Assembly (NCBI GenBank): GCA_017459965.1
Contig: JAFUBW010000010.1
Coordinates: 1 to 47,712, forward strand
Reading direction: 5' to 3'
Source: Bacilli bacterium
GTDB lineage: Bacteria; Bacillota_I; Bacilli_A; RF39; UBA660
DNA length: 47,712 bases
Shown: piece after piece, positions 14,500-22,485 of the stretch
Numbering within the stretch: position 1 is the first letter of the stretch
Layout: every line of letters starts with the position of its first letter
Position numbers and translations under genes: made by a program
Notes under the pieces: generated by a model
Told to the model about the DNA's origin: nothing
Seen by the model: only the letters and a program-made list of their open reading frames with translations
The model's database searches: none

Positions 14500-16694
14500 T
14501 ATTCCTCATCATCTTTATTATCGATGTGAATTACTCTTTCTTTTATTTCTTGAGTTCTTCCTTTGTTCCAAAAATTTGAACCTATATAACCACAAGTTCT
14601 TCTTGCAACATTTAATTTAGCGTGATCTCTATTGCCACAATTTGGACAATACCACTCCATATCATCATCTATTAATATTTCACCTGTATAACCACATTCT
14701 TGACAATAATCAGATTTAGTATTAAGTTCTGCATACATTATATTATCATATATAAATCTAATAACTTCCATTACTGTTTCTAAATTATTTTCAAGATTTG
14801 GAGTTTCTATATAAGAGATTGCTCCACCTGGTGAAAGCTTTTGAAATTCACTTTCAAGTTTTAATTTAGTAAATGCATCTATTTCTTCAAATACTGGTAC
14901 ATGGTATGAATTAGTTATATAGTCTCTATCAGTAATACCTTTAATTTTACCAAATCTTTCTCTTAATCCTTTGGCAAATTTATAAGTAGTAGATTCAATA
15001 GGAGTTCCATATACAGAATAATCTATATCTTCTACTTCTTTCCATGCTTTACAAGCATCATTCATTCTTTGCATAACTTCAAGACCAAATTCTTTACCTT
15101 TACCATTATCAGTATGAGAGTGACCTGTCATATATTTAACACATTCATATAATCCAGCATATCCAAGTGATATAGTTGAATATCCATGATGAAGAAGTTC
15201 ATGAATACTTTCTCCTTTATCTAGTCTTGCAAGTGCTCCATGTTGCCAAAGTATAGGTGCTACATCAGAAGTTACTTTAGAAAGTCTTTTATGTCTTATT
15301 TGAAGTGCTCTATGGCAAAGTTCTAATCTTTCATCAAATATTTTCCAAAAAAGGTCCATATCTTTTCCAGATGAAAGTGCTACATCAGGTAAGTTGATAG
15401 TTACAACACCTTGGTTAAATCTACCGTAATATTTACCTACACCTTCTTTATAATTTCCACATTTTGAAATGTTTCCTAAACTGATTGATCTATCTGGAGT
15501 TAAGAAACTTCTACATCCCATGCAAGGATAACATTCACCTTCTCCAAATTCATTTTTCTTAAGTTCTTTCATTACTTTTTCAGAAATATAATCTGGTACC
15601 ATTCTCTTAGCAGTACATTTAGCAGCAAGTTTAGTTAAGTAATAATATTTACCTTTTGGATCCATATTATCTTCTTCAAGTACATATAAAAGTTTTGGAA
15701 AAGCTGGGGTAATATATACACCTTTTTCATTTTTAAATCCAAGTATTCTTTGATTTAAAAATTCTTCTATAATCATAGCAAGTTCTTCTTTATATTCTTC
15801 TGTTTCACCAAGATACATAGCAACTGATAAGAAAGGTGCTTGTCCATTAGTATTAGTCATTGAATTTACTTGGTAATTAAATGTTTGAACACCTGCTTCT
15901 ATTTCTTTTTTAATATCATATTTAGCTAATTCTTCACATTTTTTTTTAGGTAGTTTACTCTTTTTATATTTATCTAAATATATTTGATAACTACTTCTTA
16001 CAAAAGGTGCTAAATGAGTAAGTGAAATAGTTGCTCCACCATAACTAGATGATGAAACTGCAAGTATTATTTGAGTTGCAATTGTTGCAGCTGTTATAAA
16101 TCTATGTGGTTTTTCTATCATAACTTCATTTATTATAGTTCCATTTTGAAGCATATCTTCTAAGTTAATTAATTCACAATTATGAAGTGCATTTTGTGCA
16201 AAATAATCTGCATCATGAAAATGTATAATACCTTCATCATGAGCCTTTACTATATCTTCTGGTAAAAGAAATCTTCTTGTAATATCTGTTGATGTAATAC
16301 CGGCAAGATAATCTCTTTGTGTAGTTACAACAGTAGCATTTTTATTAGAATTTTCTGTATTCCAATATTCACTTTCACCATTAATTAATTCTTTAATAGA
16401 ACGGTCTGTTGTATTACTTCTTCTAACAAGTTCTCTTGTATATCTATATGTAATATATGCTTTAGCTAAAACGTATTTACCTAATGCCATTAAACGCATT
16501 TCTATAATATCTTGAATATCTTCAACAAGCATTCTTTTCTTTTTTAGCCCTTCAATATATTTAATTATATTTTTTATTTGAGTTTCTGTTACTCTATCTT
16601 CTTCATCTACATCGGCATTTGCTTTTTTTATTGCATTTTCTATCTTATCTGGACTATAGTCTACTATATGCCCATCTCTTTTAATTATTTTCAT
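14499..16694 (-). CDS. nrdD: Anaerobic ribonucleoside-triphosphate reductase
   Basis: 731 residues, normal length. An N-terminal ATP-cone allosteric domain (residues ~1-95, beginning [18 protein letters not shown]) precedes the ten-stranded barrel. Near the C-terminus a zinc site is formed by CQECGYTG and CPNCGNRD, and the glycyl-radical motif is RRTCGYIG (radical Gly ~708). It reduces ribonucleotides to deoxyribonucleotides in the absence of oxygen. No aerobic ribonucleotide reductase is in the window. The start has AGTAGGTG. The gene is divergent from a Crp/Fnr-type regulator, with a palindrome between them. Confidence 0.97.
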   Translation of the reverse strand: MKIIKRDGHIVDYSPDKIENAIKKANADVDEEDRVTETQIKNIIKYIEGLKKKRMLVEDIQDIIEMRLMALGKYVLAKAYITYRYTRELVRRSNTTDRSIKELINGESEYWNTENSNKNATVVTTQRDYLAGITSTDITRRFLLPEDIVKAHDEGIIHFHDADYFAQNALHNCELINLEDMLQNGTIINEVMIEKPHRFITAATIATQIILAVSSSSYGGATISLTHLAPFVRSSYQIYLDKYKKSKLPKKKCEELAKYDIKKEIEAGVQTFNYQVNSMTNTNGQAPFLSVAMYLGETEEYKEELAMIIEEFLNQRILGFKNEKGVYITPAFPKLLYVLEEDNMDPKGKYYYLTKLAAKCTAKRMVPDYISEKVMKELKKNEFGEGECYPCMGCRSFLTPDRSISLGNISKCGNYKEGVGKYYGRFNQGVVTINLPDVALSSGKDMDLFWKIFDERLELCHRALQIRHKRLSKVTSDVAPILWQHGALARLDKGESIHELLHHGYSTISLGYAGLYECVKYMTGHSHTDNGKGKEFGLEVMQRMNDACKAWKEVEDIDYSVYGTPIESTTYKFAKGLRERFGKIKGITDRDYITNSYHVPVFEEIDAFTKLKLESEFQKLSPGGAISYIETPNLENNLETVMEVIRFIYDNIMYAELNTKSDYCQECGYTGEILIDDDMEWYCPNCGNRDHAKLNVARRTCGYIGSNFWNKGRTQEIKERVIHIDNKDDEE

Positions 16695-16726
16695 TTTTAC
16701 ACCTACTTTCTTCTATCGTTAAACTG

Positions 16727-16732
16727 AGTATA
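16727..16732 (-). promoter_or_regulatory. -10 element of nrdD-nrdG, weak -35
   Basis: TATACT on the minus strand, 32 bases before the nrdD start. The hexamer 17 bases upstream (ACTACA, 16750-16755) is poor, so the promoter probably needs an activator. Confidence 0.55.
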
Positions 16733-16755
16733 GCATTTTTTAAAAAAAATGTAGT

Positions 16756-16769
16756 GTTGCAATTGCAAC
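16756..16769. promoter_or_regulatory. Perfect 14-bp palindromic operator between nrdD and the Crp/Fnr-like gene
   Basis: GTTGCAATTGCAAC. Its centre (16762.5) is about 42 bases upstream of the start predicted from the nrdD -10, the class II activator position of Crp/Fnr proteins. It also covers the -35 of the regulator gene, where binding should repress. This suggests activation of nrdDG and autorepression by the neighbouring regulator. Confidence 0.65.
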
Positions 16770-16791
16770 TTTTAAGAAAAAATGATAAAAT
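16763..16791 (+). promoter_or_regulatory. Sigma-A promoter of the Crp/Fnr-like gene
   Basis: TTGCAA (16763-16768), 17-base spacer, TAAAAT (16786-16791). The -35 is inside the palindrome. Confidence 0.7.
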
Positions 16792-16810
16792 ATTTACAAG
16801 GTGATGTAAA

Positions 16811-17440
16811 ATGATTAAACCTTTTGAAAAAATTTCAAAAAATAATATTGATAAATTATTAAAAATGCTAGAAGCACATACTATTATTTTTAATAAAAAC
16901 ACTAATATACCTAAATCTTTAGTTGATAAAAATTCTATTGGAATAATTAAAGAAGGTTATATACAAATTGTAAGAAATAATTATGACGGAAATAATATTA
17001 TTGTAGAAGAATTTTTTGAAAATGATATTATCGCATCATCTATATCATATGTTGAATCTAGTGAATATGAAATGATATCTAAGGAAGATACAAACATTAT
17101 CATTATTGATGAAGATACACTTTTAAATATAGAAGATACATCTAAGGCATACTATAACCAATTTATAAAGAATTTGTTTTTAATATTAAATGAAAAGAAT
17201 AAAATTAAAAATGAAAGACTTCAAATAATTACTAAAAAATCCATAAGAGATAAATTATTAGAATATTTTTCAATAAATAGAAAAAAGACAGGTTCCGTAA
17301 ACATATACCTGCCATATAATTATACCGCCCTTTCTGATTATTTAGGTGTTAATAGAAGTGCACTTATGAGAGAACTTAAAAATTTAAAAGATGAAGGTTT
17401 TATTGAAAGTAAAGGTCACAAAATAAAATTATTATATTAA
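16811..17440 (+). CDS. Crp/Fnr family transcriptional regulator
   Basis: 209 residues. The N-terminal cyclic-nucleotide-binding-like beta barrel (residues ~10-115) contains IGIIKEGYIQIVRNNYDGNNIIVEEFFENDII. A long dimer helix follows, then a C-terminal winged helix-turn-helix with ALSDYLGVNRSALMRELKNL. There is no cysteine in the whole protein, so it cannot bind an iron-sulfur cluster as FNR does, and the cAMP-contact residues of CRP are not evident. The signal it senses is unknown. AAGGTGATG ribosome site. Divergent placement and the shared operator point to control of nrdDG. Confidence 0.88.
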   Translation: MIKPFEKISKNNIDKLLKMLEAHTIIFNKNTNIPKSLVDKNSIGIIKEGYIQIVRNNYDGNNIIVEEFFENDIIASSISYVESSEYEMISKEDTNIIIIDEDTLLNIEDTSKAYYNQFIKNLFLILNEKNKIKNERLQIITKKSIRDKLLEYFSINRKKTGSVNIYLPYNYTALSDYLGVNRSALMRELKNLKDEGFIESKGHKIKLLY

Positions 17441-17941
17441 TTTATTTTTAAATATTAATGTACAAGTTAGATCTACAATAAATAATATCAAAAGTATATA
17501 TGTTATTACTTTTGGTATTTTTTTTATTATTTTATCCATCCATGGTTTTATTAGATAAAGAAATAATAAAGTAAATAATATCCATATTCCAGATACTTCT
17601 AATGATATATATTTGCCTAAATTATATTTATAATTTGTGTAATTCCAAAAATCTTTATGAAAAACAAAATGAAGAAGATGTCCTCCTATAAATTCTATAA
17701 ATGTTAAAACAAAAAATATTATAAACAAGAATATTATTACTTCAATGAATTTATTTATTTTTAAAGACTTAAATACTTTTTTAGATATATAAATTATTAA
17801 AACTGCACCAATTCCATATACTGGTGTCCAATAACCATATAAAAATCCACTATTTGCAGTTTGTTTTGTAATCATAAAGTATAATGTTTCATATAAATAC
17901 CCAACAGTTGAAAAAATAAAAAAATAGTTTAAATAATACAT
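17432..17941 (-). CDS. CmpB-like putative ABC-transporter permease family membrane protein
   Basis: 169 residues with about four or five membrane segments. The diagnostic piece is near the N-terminus: YFFIFSTVGYLYETLY followed by NSGFLYGYWTPVYGIGAVLII. These match the F.G..yE..y and N(R/S)GfLyGp..PiYG.G motifs of the PF06541 family, annotated as putative ABC transporter permease. No ATPase or solute-binding partner is adjacent, and the transport role is unproven. GGTGATAAT ribosome site. The 3' end overlaps the convergent regulator by 9 bases, and it lies 4 bases after the carboxypeptidase gene, forming an operon. Confidence 0.8.
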   Translation of the reverse strand: MYYLNYFFIFSTVGYLYETLYFMITKQTANSGFLYGYWTPVYGIGAVLIIYISKKVFKSLKINKFIEVIIFLFIIFFVLTFIEFIGGHLLHFVFHKDFWNYTNYKYNLGKYISLEVSGIWILFTLLFLYLIKPWMDKIIKKIPKVITYILLILFIVDLTCTLIFKNKLI

Positions 17942-17945
17942 ATTA

Positions 17946-19160
17946 TCACCTATGTATATTTTTCCTATTTTTTAAAAGTTTATTCATACTTATTATAAGT
18001 AGTATTGTAAGTATAGATAATAAAATTAATTCTATTTTATTATGATTAATAAAATAATCAAATGTAATTCTTACTGTTTTTGGAGAATATATTTCTTTTT
18101 CATAAAGAACTCTATCGTTATCTTTTATATAAAAAGTTCCAATTTTATCATTTTTCTTTATACCTTTTTTTATTATTTTATCACCATCAAATTCGAAATT
18201 TAATTCATCTATATCTAATGATTTATCTAAATATTTAACTACTTTTTCTTTTGATTTAATTATTATTTCTTCATCATATTGTGTTTTTAGTTTAATAATT
18301 GTATCATCTTTATTTAATATTTTTCTATAATCATAATTATTAAAATAATATTCATATATATTTTTAGAATCTATAAAATATTGTTTTGTGTCTTTTGAAT
18401 CAGCACCTATTGTAATTAATAAATAATCATGATTTTTATATTTAGATATAGAGGCTAGACAATATCCAGCTGCTTTTGTATATCCTGTTTTAGCACCCAC
18501 TACATAATCCATTTTAAATTCATCATTATGAATATATTTTAGTGGACCATTCATATTGTGTTTAGAATCTGTTGTTATATAGGATTCACTTGTAAATATT
18601 TCTTTAAACTTTTTATTATTAAATGCATATTTTAAAAGAATAGATAGATCTTTTGCTGTGGAATAATGGTTTTCATTATCAATGCCTATAGTATTTGTAA
18701 AATGAGTATTATTCATTTTAAGTTCTTTTGCTTTTTCATTCATTTTTTCAACAAAACTATCAATAGAACCGCTAGTACTTATTGCAGCTATATTTGTCGC
18801 ATCTGCACCTGATTTTAATAATATTCCATATAGTATATCATTATAAGTTACTACATCACCTTGTTTAAAACCTACTTTAGAATAATCATAGTCAATACCA
18901 GATATCATATCACTTGTAATAATTATTTTTTCATCATAATTATCTATATTTTCTATTGAAACAAGTGCTGTCATCATTTTAGTAAGAGATGCAATTAATA
19001 CTTTATCTTCTGAATTCTTTTCAAATATTACTTCATTATTATCCATATTTATAAGTATTACATTTCTACTTATTATATTAGGAAATTCCTGTGCATTTAC
19101 ATTAAATATAAATAAAAATGATAATAAGAATATAAATACATATGTTAAATACTTTTTCAT
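17946..19160 (-). CDS. D-alanyl-D-alanine carboxypeptidase (DacA/DacF type)
   Basis: 404 residues. An N-terminal signal segment ending NVNAQ is followed by the class A low-molecular-weight PBP domain. ASLTKMMTA holds the active-site Ser and Lys (SxxK), and KTGYTKAAGYC holds the KTG motif. The middle SxN motif appears as LLKSGADATN, with Ala where Asn is usual. A C-terminal beta domain and a final membrane helix (~residues 375-392) anchor it. The enzyme trims the terminal D-Ala from peptidoglycan pentapeptides outside the cell. AGGGTGAAG ribosome site; first gene of an operon with the CmpB-like protein. Confidence 0.93.
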   Translation of the reverse strand: MKKYLTYVFIFLLSFLFIFNVNAQEFPNIISRNVILINMDNNEVIFEKNSEDKVLIASLTKMMTALVSIENIDNYDEKIIITSDMISGIDYDYSKVGFKQGDVVTYNDILYGILLKSGADATNIAAISTSGSIDSFVEKMNEKAKELKMNNTHFTNTIGIDNENHYSTAKDLSILLKYAFNNKKFKEIFTSESYITTDSKHNMNGPLKYIHNDEFKMDYVVGAKTGYTKAAGYCLASISKYKNHDYLLITIGADSKDTKQYFIDSKNIYEYYFNNYDYRKILNKDDTIIKLKTQYDEEIIIKSKEKVVKYLDKSLDIDELNFEFDGDKIIKKGIKKNDKIGTFYIKDNDRVLYEKEIYSPKTVRITFDYFINHNKIELILLSILTILLIISMNKLLKNRKNIHR

Positions 19161-19205
19161 TTAAATTCACTTCACCCTTGATTTATTATATTAGTCGCAT
19201 AACAA

Positions 19206-20144
19206 TTATAACACATAAAAAGAAGTATCATCTATGAATTTATAATTATTATAATATTTAATAGTTCTAATTAATCTAAATAACGCATCATCTTTCATCT
19301 TTGCTTCTATCATAATATCAATATCTTTTTTATATGGTTTAATTAAATTAATAAGTTCATTAAAATCTTTATAATTAATATAATCATGGTGAGATCTATA
19401 TTCTTTTTTAGTTTTATTTTTTGGCGATGAAATATGCATTTTTGGCCTTATATTATCCCATGTATTAATTATATCTTTCATAATATCTTCTATATTATCG
19501 CATGGATTACATTTATGATGATGAAAATCAAATACAAATGGTATATTTAGTTTTTTGCAAATATAAAGTACATCTTTTGCGTTAAACACTTTATCATCAT
19601 TTTCTAGTGCAATTACTTCTTTTAATTTTTCAGGAAGTTTATTAAATGTATTAATAAATCTTTTAATAGAATTTTCTTTACCAAGAACATTACTTCCTAC
19701 ATGAAGAACTATTATTGGATTCTTTATTTTTAATGCTTTTAATATATTAAAATGATATTTTAATATTTCTATCGAACTATCTATTACTTCCTTTTTTGTA
19801 CTATTAAGTACACAAAACTGATCCGGGTGTACATCTACTCTCATATGATTTTTATCTATTAATTTAGATATTTCATTATAATATTCTTTATATTTATTTA
19901 TATATTCAAAATTTACCTCATTATGAGTTGCAAGAGGTATAAGTTTAGAAGTTAATCTGTAAAAATGAATATTATTTTTAATATTATATTTTAATATTTG
20001 TATTAAATCTTCAAAATTAGATTTAATTATTTTATCTAATTTATCAAAATCTTTATTTTTATTAAACTCTGTAAAAGTTAAAACACTAGATGAAGTTACA
20101 TCTAGTGCATTAGTAATTGCGACATATCCTAGTCTTATTAACAT
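19206..20144 (-). CDS. uvsE: UV damage endonuclease UvsE/UvdE
   Basis: 312 residues from the ATG at 20142-20144 with GGTGA ahead; an in-frame ATG four codons up overlaps that site. TIM-barrel enzyme: MLIRLGYVAI start, FYRLTSKLIPLATH, RVDVHPDQF, IVLHVGSN, ALENDD and FDFHHHKCNP supply the His/Asp/Glu metal ligands. It nicks DNA 5' of cyclobutane dimers and 6-4 photoproducts independently of UvrABC, which is also encoded in this window. Preceded by a P-loop kinase gene 26 bases away in the same direction. Confidence 0.93.
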   Translation of the reverse strand: MLIRLGYVAITNALDVTSSSVLTFTEFNKNKDFDKLDKIIKSNFEDLIQILKYNIKNNIHFYRLTSKLIPLATHNEVNFEYINKYKEYYNEISKLIDKNHMRVDVHPDQFCVLNSTKKEVIDSSIEILKYHFNILKALKIKNPIIVLHVGSNVLGKENSIKRFINTFNKLPEKLKEVIALENDDKVFNAKDVLYICKKLNIPFVFDFHHHKCNPCDNIEDIMKDIINTWDNIRPKMHISSPKNKTKKEYRSHHDYINYKDFNELINLIKPYKKDIDIMIEAKMKDDALFRLIRTIKYYNNYKFIDDTSFYVL

Positions 20145-20170
20145 ATTCTTCACCATTAATAGTATGTCTA

Positions 20171-20659
20171 TTATTTATTTATTAATGTATAAAAGTTAGA
20201 AGCTTGTTTATCTAGATCTTCAAGTGTTGTATTATTAATAATAAAATCATAATTATAATTTTCAACACTAGCATCTGAATAATTGGATGTTACTTTTTTA
20301 ATATCATCTCTTTTTATAAATAATGTTTTAGCATGATATTTATCAACAATTCTTTTGATTTCTTCAGGTTCTCTTACATGTATAAACATTATTTCTTTAT
20401 CAGATGAATTAAAATCATTAATTGCATCCTTAATACTATTAAAAGACATATCATTATAATCAGTAGTTAATTTTTTTAAATCACTTAAAAATTTTCTATC
20501 TTTTTCTTCCTTTTGTCCATTCCAGCCTATTAATCTTGCGATTTCTTTTACTTTATCAACTGAGGAAAAGTTGTATACTTTATTATATTTTGAAACAAGT
20601 TCAACAAAAGTATCTTTACCTGAACCACCATATCCATTTATTACTATTATATTCTTCAT
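20171..20659 (-). CDS. P-loop nucleotide kinase-like protein
   Basis: 162 residues. Walker A motif NGYGGSGKDTF at residues ~8-18, followed by a core like deoxynucleoside monophosphate kinases and dephospho-CoA kinases: a lid-like KEEKDRKFLSDLKKL, strand MFIHVREPEEIKRI, LFIKRDD, and a terminal DFIINNTTLEDL. The substrate cannot be read from sequence; a (d)NMP is the likely guess. GGTGAT ribosome site. First gene of a pair with uvsE. Confidence 0.8.
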   Translation of the reverse strand: MKNIIVINGYGGSGKDTFVELVSKYNKVYNFSSVDKVKEIARLIGWNGQKEEKDRKFLSDLKKLTTDYNDMSFNSIKDAINDFNSSDKEIMFIHVREPEEIKRIVDKYHAKTLFIKRDDIKKVTSNYSDASVENYNYDFIINNTTLEDLDKQASNFYTLINK

Positions 20660-20711
20660 TTTATCACCTATTATAATTATACAATTAATGTAAATAAAAG
20701 TAAATTTTTAT

Positions 20712-20740
20712 TTGACATAAAATGTAAAATGTGATAAAAT
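20712..20740 (+). promoter_or_regulatory. Sigma-A promoter of the secreted lysozyme-like gene
   Basis: TTGACA (20712-20717), 17-base spacer, TAAAAT (20735-20740). It shows that translation starts at 20776 and not at an in-frame GTG at 20731, which lies within the promoter. Confidence 0.9.
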
Positions 20741-20775
20741 TGGCACTGTTTGTGTGTGAAAAAAAGGGTGATATT

Positions 20776-21585
20776 ATGAAAAAAGAAACATTATTAAAAT
20801 TAAAAAAGAATTTACTTGTCACATCTTTAATATTATCAACATCTTTAACAGGCGTTAATGCAAGTAAAATTAATAGTTATGCTAATAGTAATGTGGCTAT
20901 TGAAAATGAAGATAATAGAATATATAGTGTTGATGATGCGATTAGTTATTATAGTAAAGTGTTCCAATTAGATGAAAAAGTTATAAAGGATAAGTTATAT
21001 GATATGACTAGTAATTTCCATAGTTCTGGATGGCAACATGGTTATTGTATTAATAATACTTTTTATGATAATATGGAATTAGCTATTTTAACTACTATAA
21101 GAGATATTTATAATAATCCTGAAAACTTTGATTTAGATGATTCAATTAGAACAAACGATATTTATGAAACAGACATGGAAATTGAAGAAATGATTTATAA
21201 ATATTCTAATATATATGGTATTAATAAAGAAGTTGCACTTTCAATAGTTTATTGTGAATGTGGAACTAATGTTAATAGTTATAATTATTTAAATAATAAT
21301 AATCCTGCTGGAATAGGTCCAAATATGCACTTTTTAAATAAAGAAGTAGGAGTTATATATTTCTGTAACATGCTCAAAAATAATTATAATTGTAAAGAAG
21401 ATAGTGGTGAATCATTTCTAAATGGTATAGCAAGTACTTATTGTGAAATACCAGGTCATTGGCTTGATTTAACTCTTCCAAATTATTATAATCTACAAGA
21501 TGATTATTTATATTATATTAATGATGAAGATAAAAAAAATTATGATGTTAGTAGTTATGATGATAAAAAATTAACTTTAAATTAA
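20776..21585 (+). CDS. Secreted lysozyme-like/glucosaminidase-fold protein
   Basis: 269 residues from the ATG preceded by AAAGGGTGAT. Signal peptide at residues ~1-30 (KKNLLVTSLILSTSLTGVNAS). Middle region Asp/Asn/Tyr-rich. The C-terminal half looks like a lysozyme/glucosaminidase-fold module: YSNIYGINKEVALSIVYCECGTN with a candidate catalytic Glu, NYLNNNNPAGIGP matching the NNP.G motif, and NKEVGVIYFCNMLKNNY. Likely acts on peptidoglycan outside the cell; substrate bond unknown. Several Cys in the exported domain may be disulfide-bonded. Monocistronic with a near-consensus promoter and its own terminator. Confidence 0.72.
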   Translation: MKKETLLKLKKNLLVTSLILSTSLTGVNASKINSYANSNVAIENEDNRIYSVDDAISYYSKVFQLDEKVIKDKLYDMTSNFHSSGWQHGYCINNTFYDNMELAILTTIRDIYNNPENFDLDDSIRTNDIYETDMEIEEMIYKYSNIYGINKEVALSIVYCECGTNVNSYNYLNNNNPAGIGPNMHFLNKEVGVIYFCNMLKNNYNCKEDSGESFLNGIASTYCEIPGHWLDLTLPNYYNLQDDYLYYINDEDKKNYDVSSYDDKKLTLN

Positions 21586-21587
21586 AG

Positions 21588-21620
21588 AAAGATACATTTT
21601 AGATGTATCTTTTTTATTTT
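21588..21620 (+). terminator. Bidirectional terminator shared by lysozyme-like gene and ssrA
   Basis: Stem AGATACAT/ATGTATCT with a 5-base loop; T6 plus more T on the plus strand and a T-rich tail on the minus strand just past the tmRNA 3' end. Confidence 0.85.
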
Positions 21621-21625
21621 TATAT

Positions 21626-22006
21626 TGGTGGAGATGAGGAGAGTCGAACTCCTGTCCAAAAACATTTTACAATAAGCCTCTACAAGTTTAGTTAGTTAAA
21701 TATATGTCCTAATTTATAAAAGTAACTAACAACCTATAAATTAGTAAGCTTAAAATTATTCATTATTATTCTTAAGCCAAATAATAATATATCTTGCTAA
21801 AAATGACCCTTCAATAATTTACACAAGAAATAAATTAAAGAAAGTTGCAGTTCCTATACTTAGGCTAAAGCTAAACTATTACTTCTGAATAGAGAAGCAA
21901 CTGCAGATTTAATTTTGTTTCCAGTTATTTGGTTTTTAGCGTAACGTGCTAATTGCGACTTGCGTACTTAAAGAGTAATGCTTCTGTCGAAACCATATAC
22001 ATCCCC
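21626..22006 (-). ncRNA. ssrA: Transfer-messenger RNA (tmRNA)
   Basis: 381 bases. The 5' end GGGGATG pairs with 3' CATCTCC followed by the encoded ACCA tail. The T-arm is GGAGTTCGACTCT-like, and the 5' part contains GGTTTCGACAGAAGC, a tmRNA hallmark. The tag frame runs 21940 down to 21860: starts with codons for AKNQITGNK, ends SNSLALA and then TAA, 26 residues. The frame closes without internal stops, supporting the call. tmRNA rescues stalled ribosomes with SmpB, encoded directly upstream; RNase R, upstream again, degrades the defective message. Confidence 0.97.
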
Positions 22007-22015
22007 AGTGAAGTA

Positions 22016-22044
22016 ATTATATTATAAAAAAAAGAAAAAGTCAA
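22016..22044 (-). promoter_or_regulatory. Sigma-A promoter of ssrA
   Basis: TTGACT (22039-22044), 17-base spacer, TATAAT (22016-22021) on the minus strand. The start would fall at or just before the tmRNA 5' GGGG. Confidence 0.92.
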
Positions 22045-22050
22045 AAACAA

Positions 22051-22485
22051 TTAATATTTTAAACTTTTTTTGACTTCTCTTTCTATATCTCTTTGTTTAA
22101 TAGTTTCTTTTTTATCATATGTATGTTTACCACGAGCTATTGCAAGCTCTATTTTTGCTTTTCCTTCTTTAAAATATAATTTAACAGGTACAAGTGTTAA
22201 ACCTTTTATAGATATTTTATCATTAATTTTTTTTATTTCATTTTTATGTAGTAAAAGTTTCCTTGTTCTTGTTTCATCATGATTAAAAACATTACCTTGT
22301 TTATATTCTGATATATGCATATTAAGTAAAATTGCTTCACCATTTTTTATAATTGCATAACTATCTTTTAAATTAGCCTGACCATTTCTAATAGATTTTA
22401 TTTCTGTTCCAGTAAGAACTATACCTGCTTCAAACTTATCAAGTAGTTCATAATCATATCTTGCTTTTCTATTTAGTATTTCCAT
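22051..22485 (-). CDS. smpB: SsrA-binding protein SmpB
   Basis: 144 residues from the ATG at 22483-22485, chosen because AAGGTG lies 6 bases before it; upstream in-frame ATG and TTG codons overlap that site. Contains NRKARYDYELLDKFEAGIVLTGTEIKSIRNG, the OB-fold core DSYAIIKNGEAILLNMHIS, KRKLLLHKNEIKKI-type middle and the basic tail GKHTYDKKETIKQRDIEREVKK that enters the empty mRNA channel. It delivers tmRNA to stalled ribosomes. The start lies inside the rnr 3' end (17-base overlap), and ssrA follows at once. Confidence 0.97.
   Translation of the reverse strand: MEILNRKARYDYELLDKFEAGIVLTGTEIKSIRNGQANLKDSYAIIKNGEAILLNMHISEYKQGNVFNHDETRTRKLLLHKNEIKKINDKISIKGLTLVPVKLYFKEGKAKIELAIARGKHTYDKKETIKQRDIEREVKKSLKY

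Noticed and set aside
16732-16762. TTGCAA within the palindrome as the -35 of nrdD
   Set aside because: The spacer to TATACT would be 24 bases, too long for sigma-A; an activator site is the better reading.
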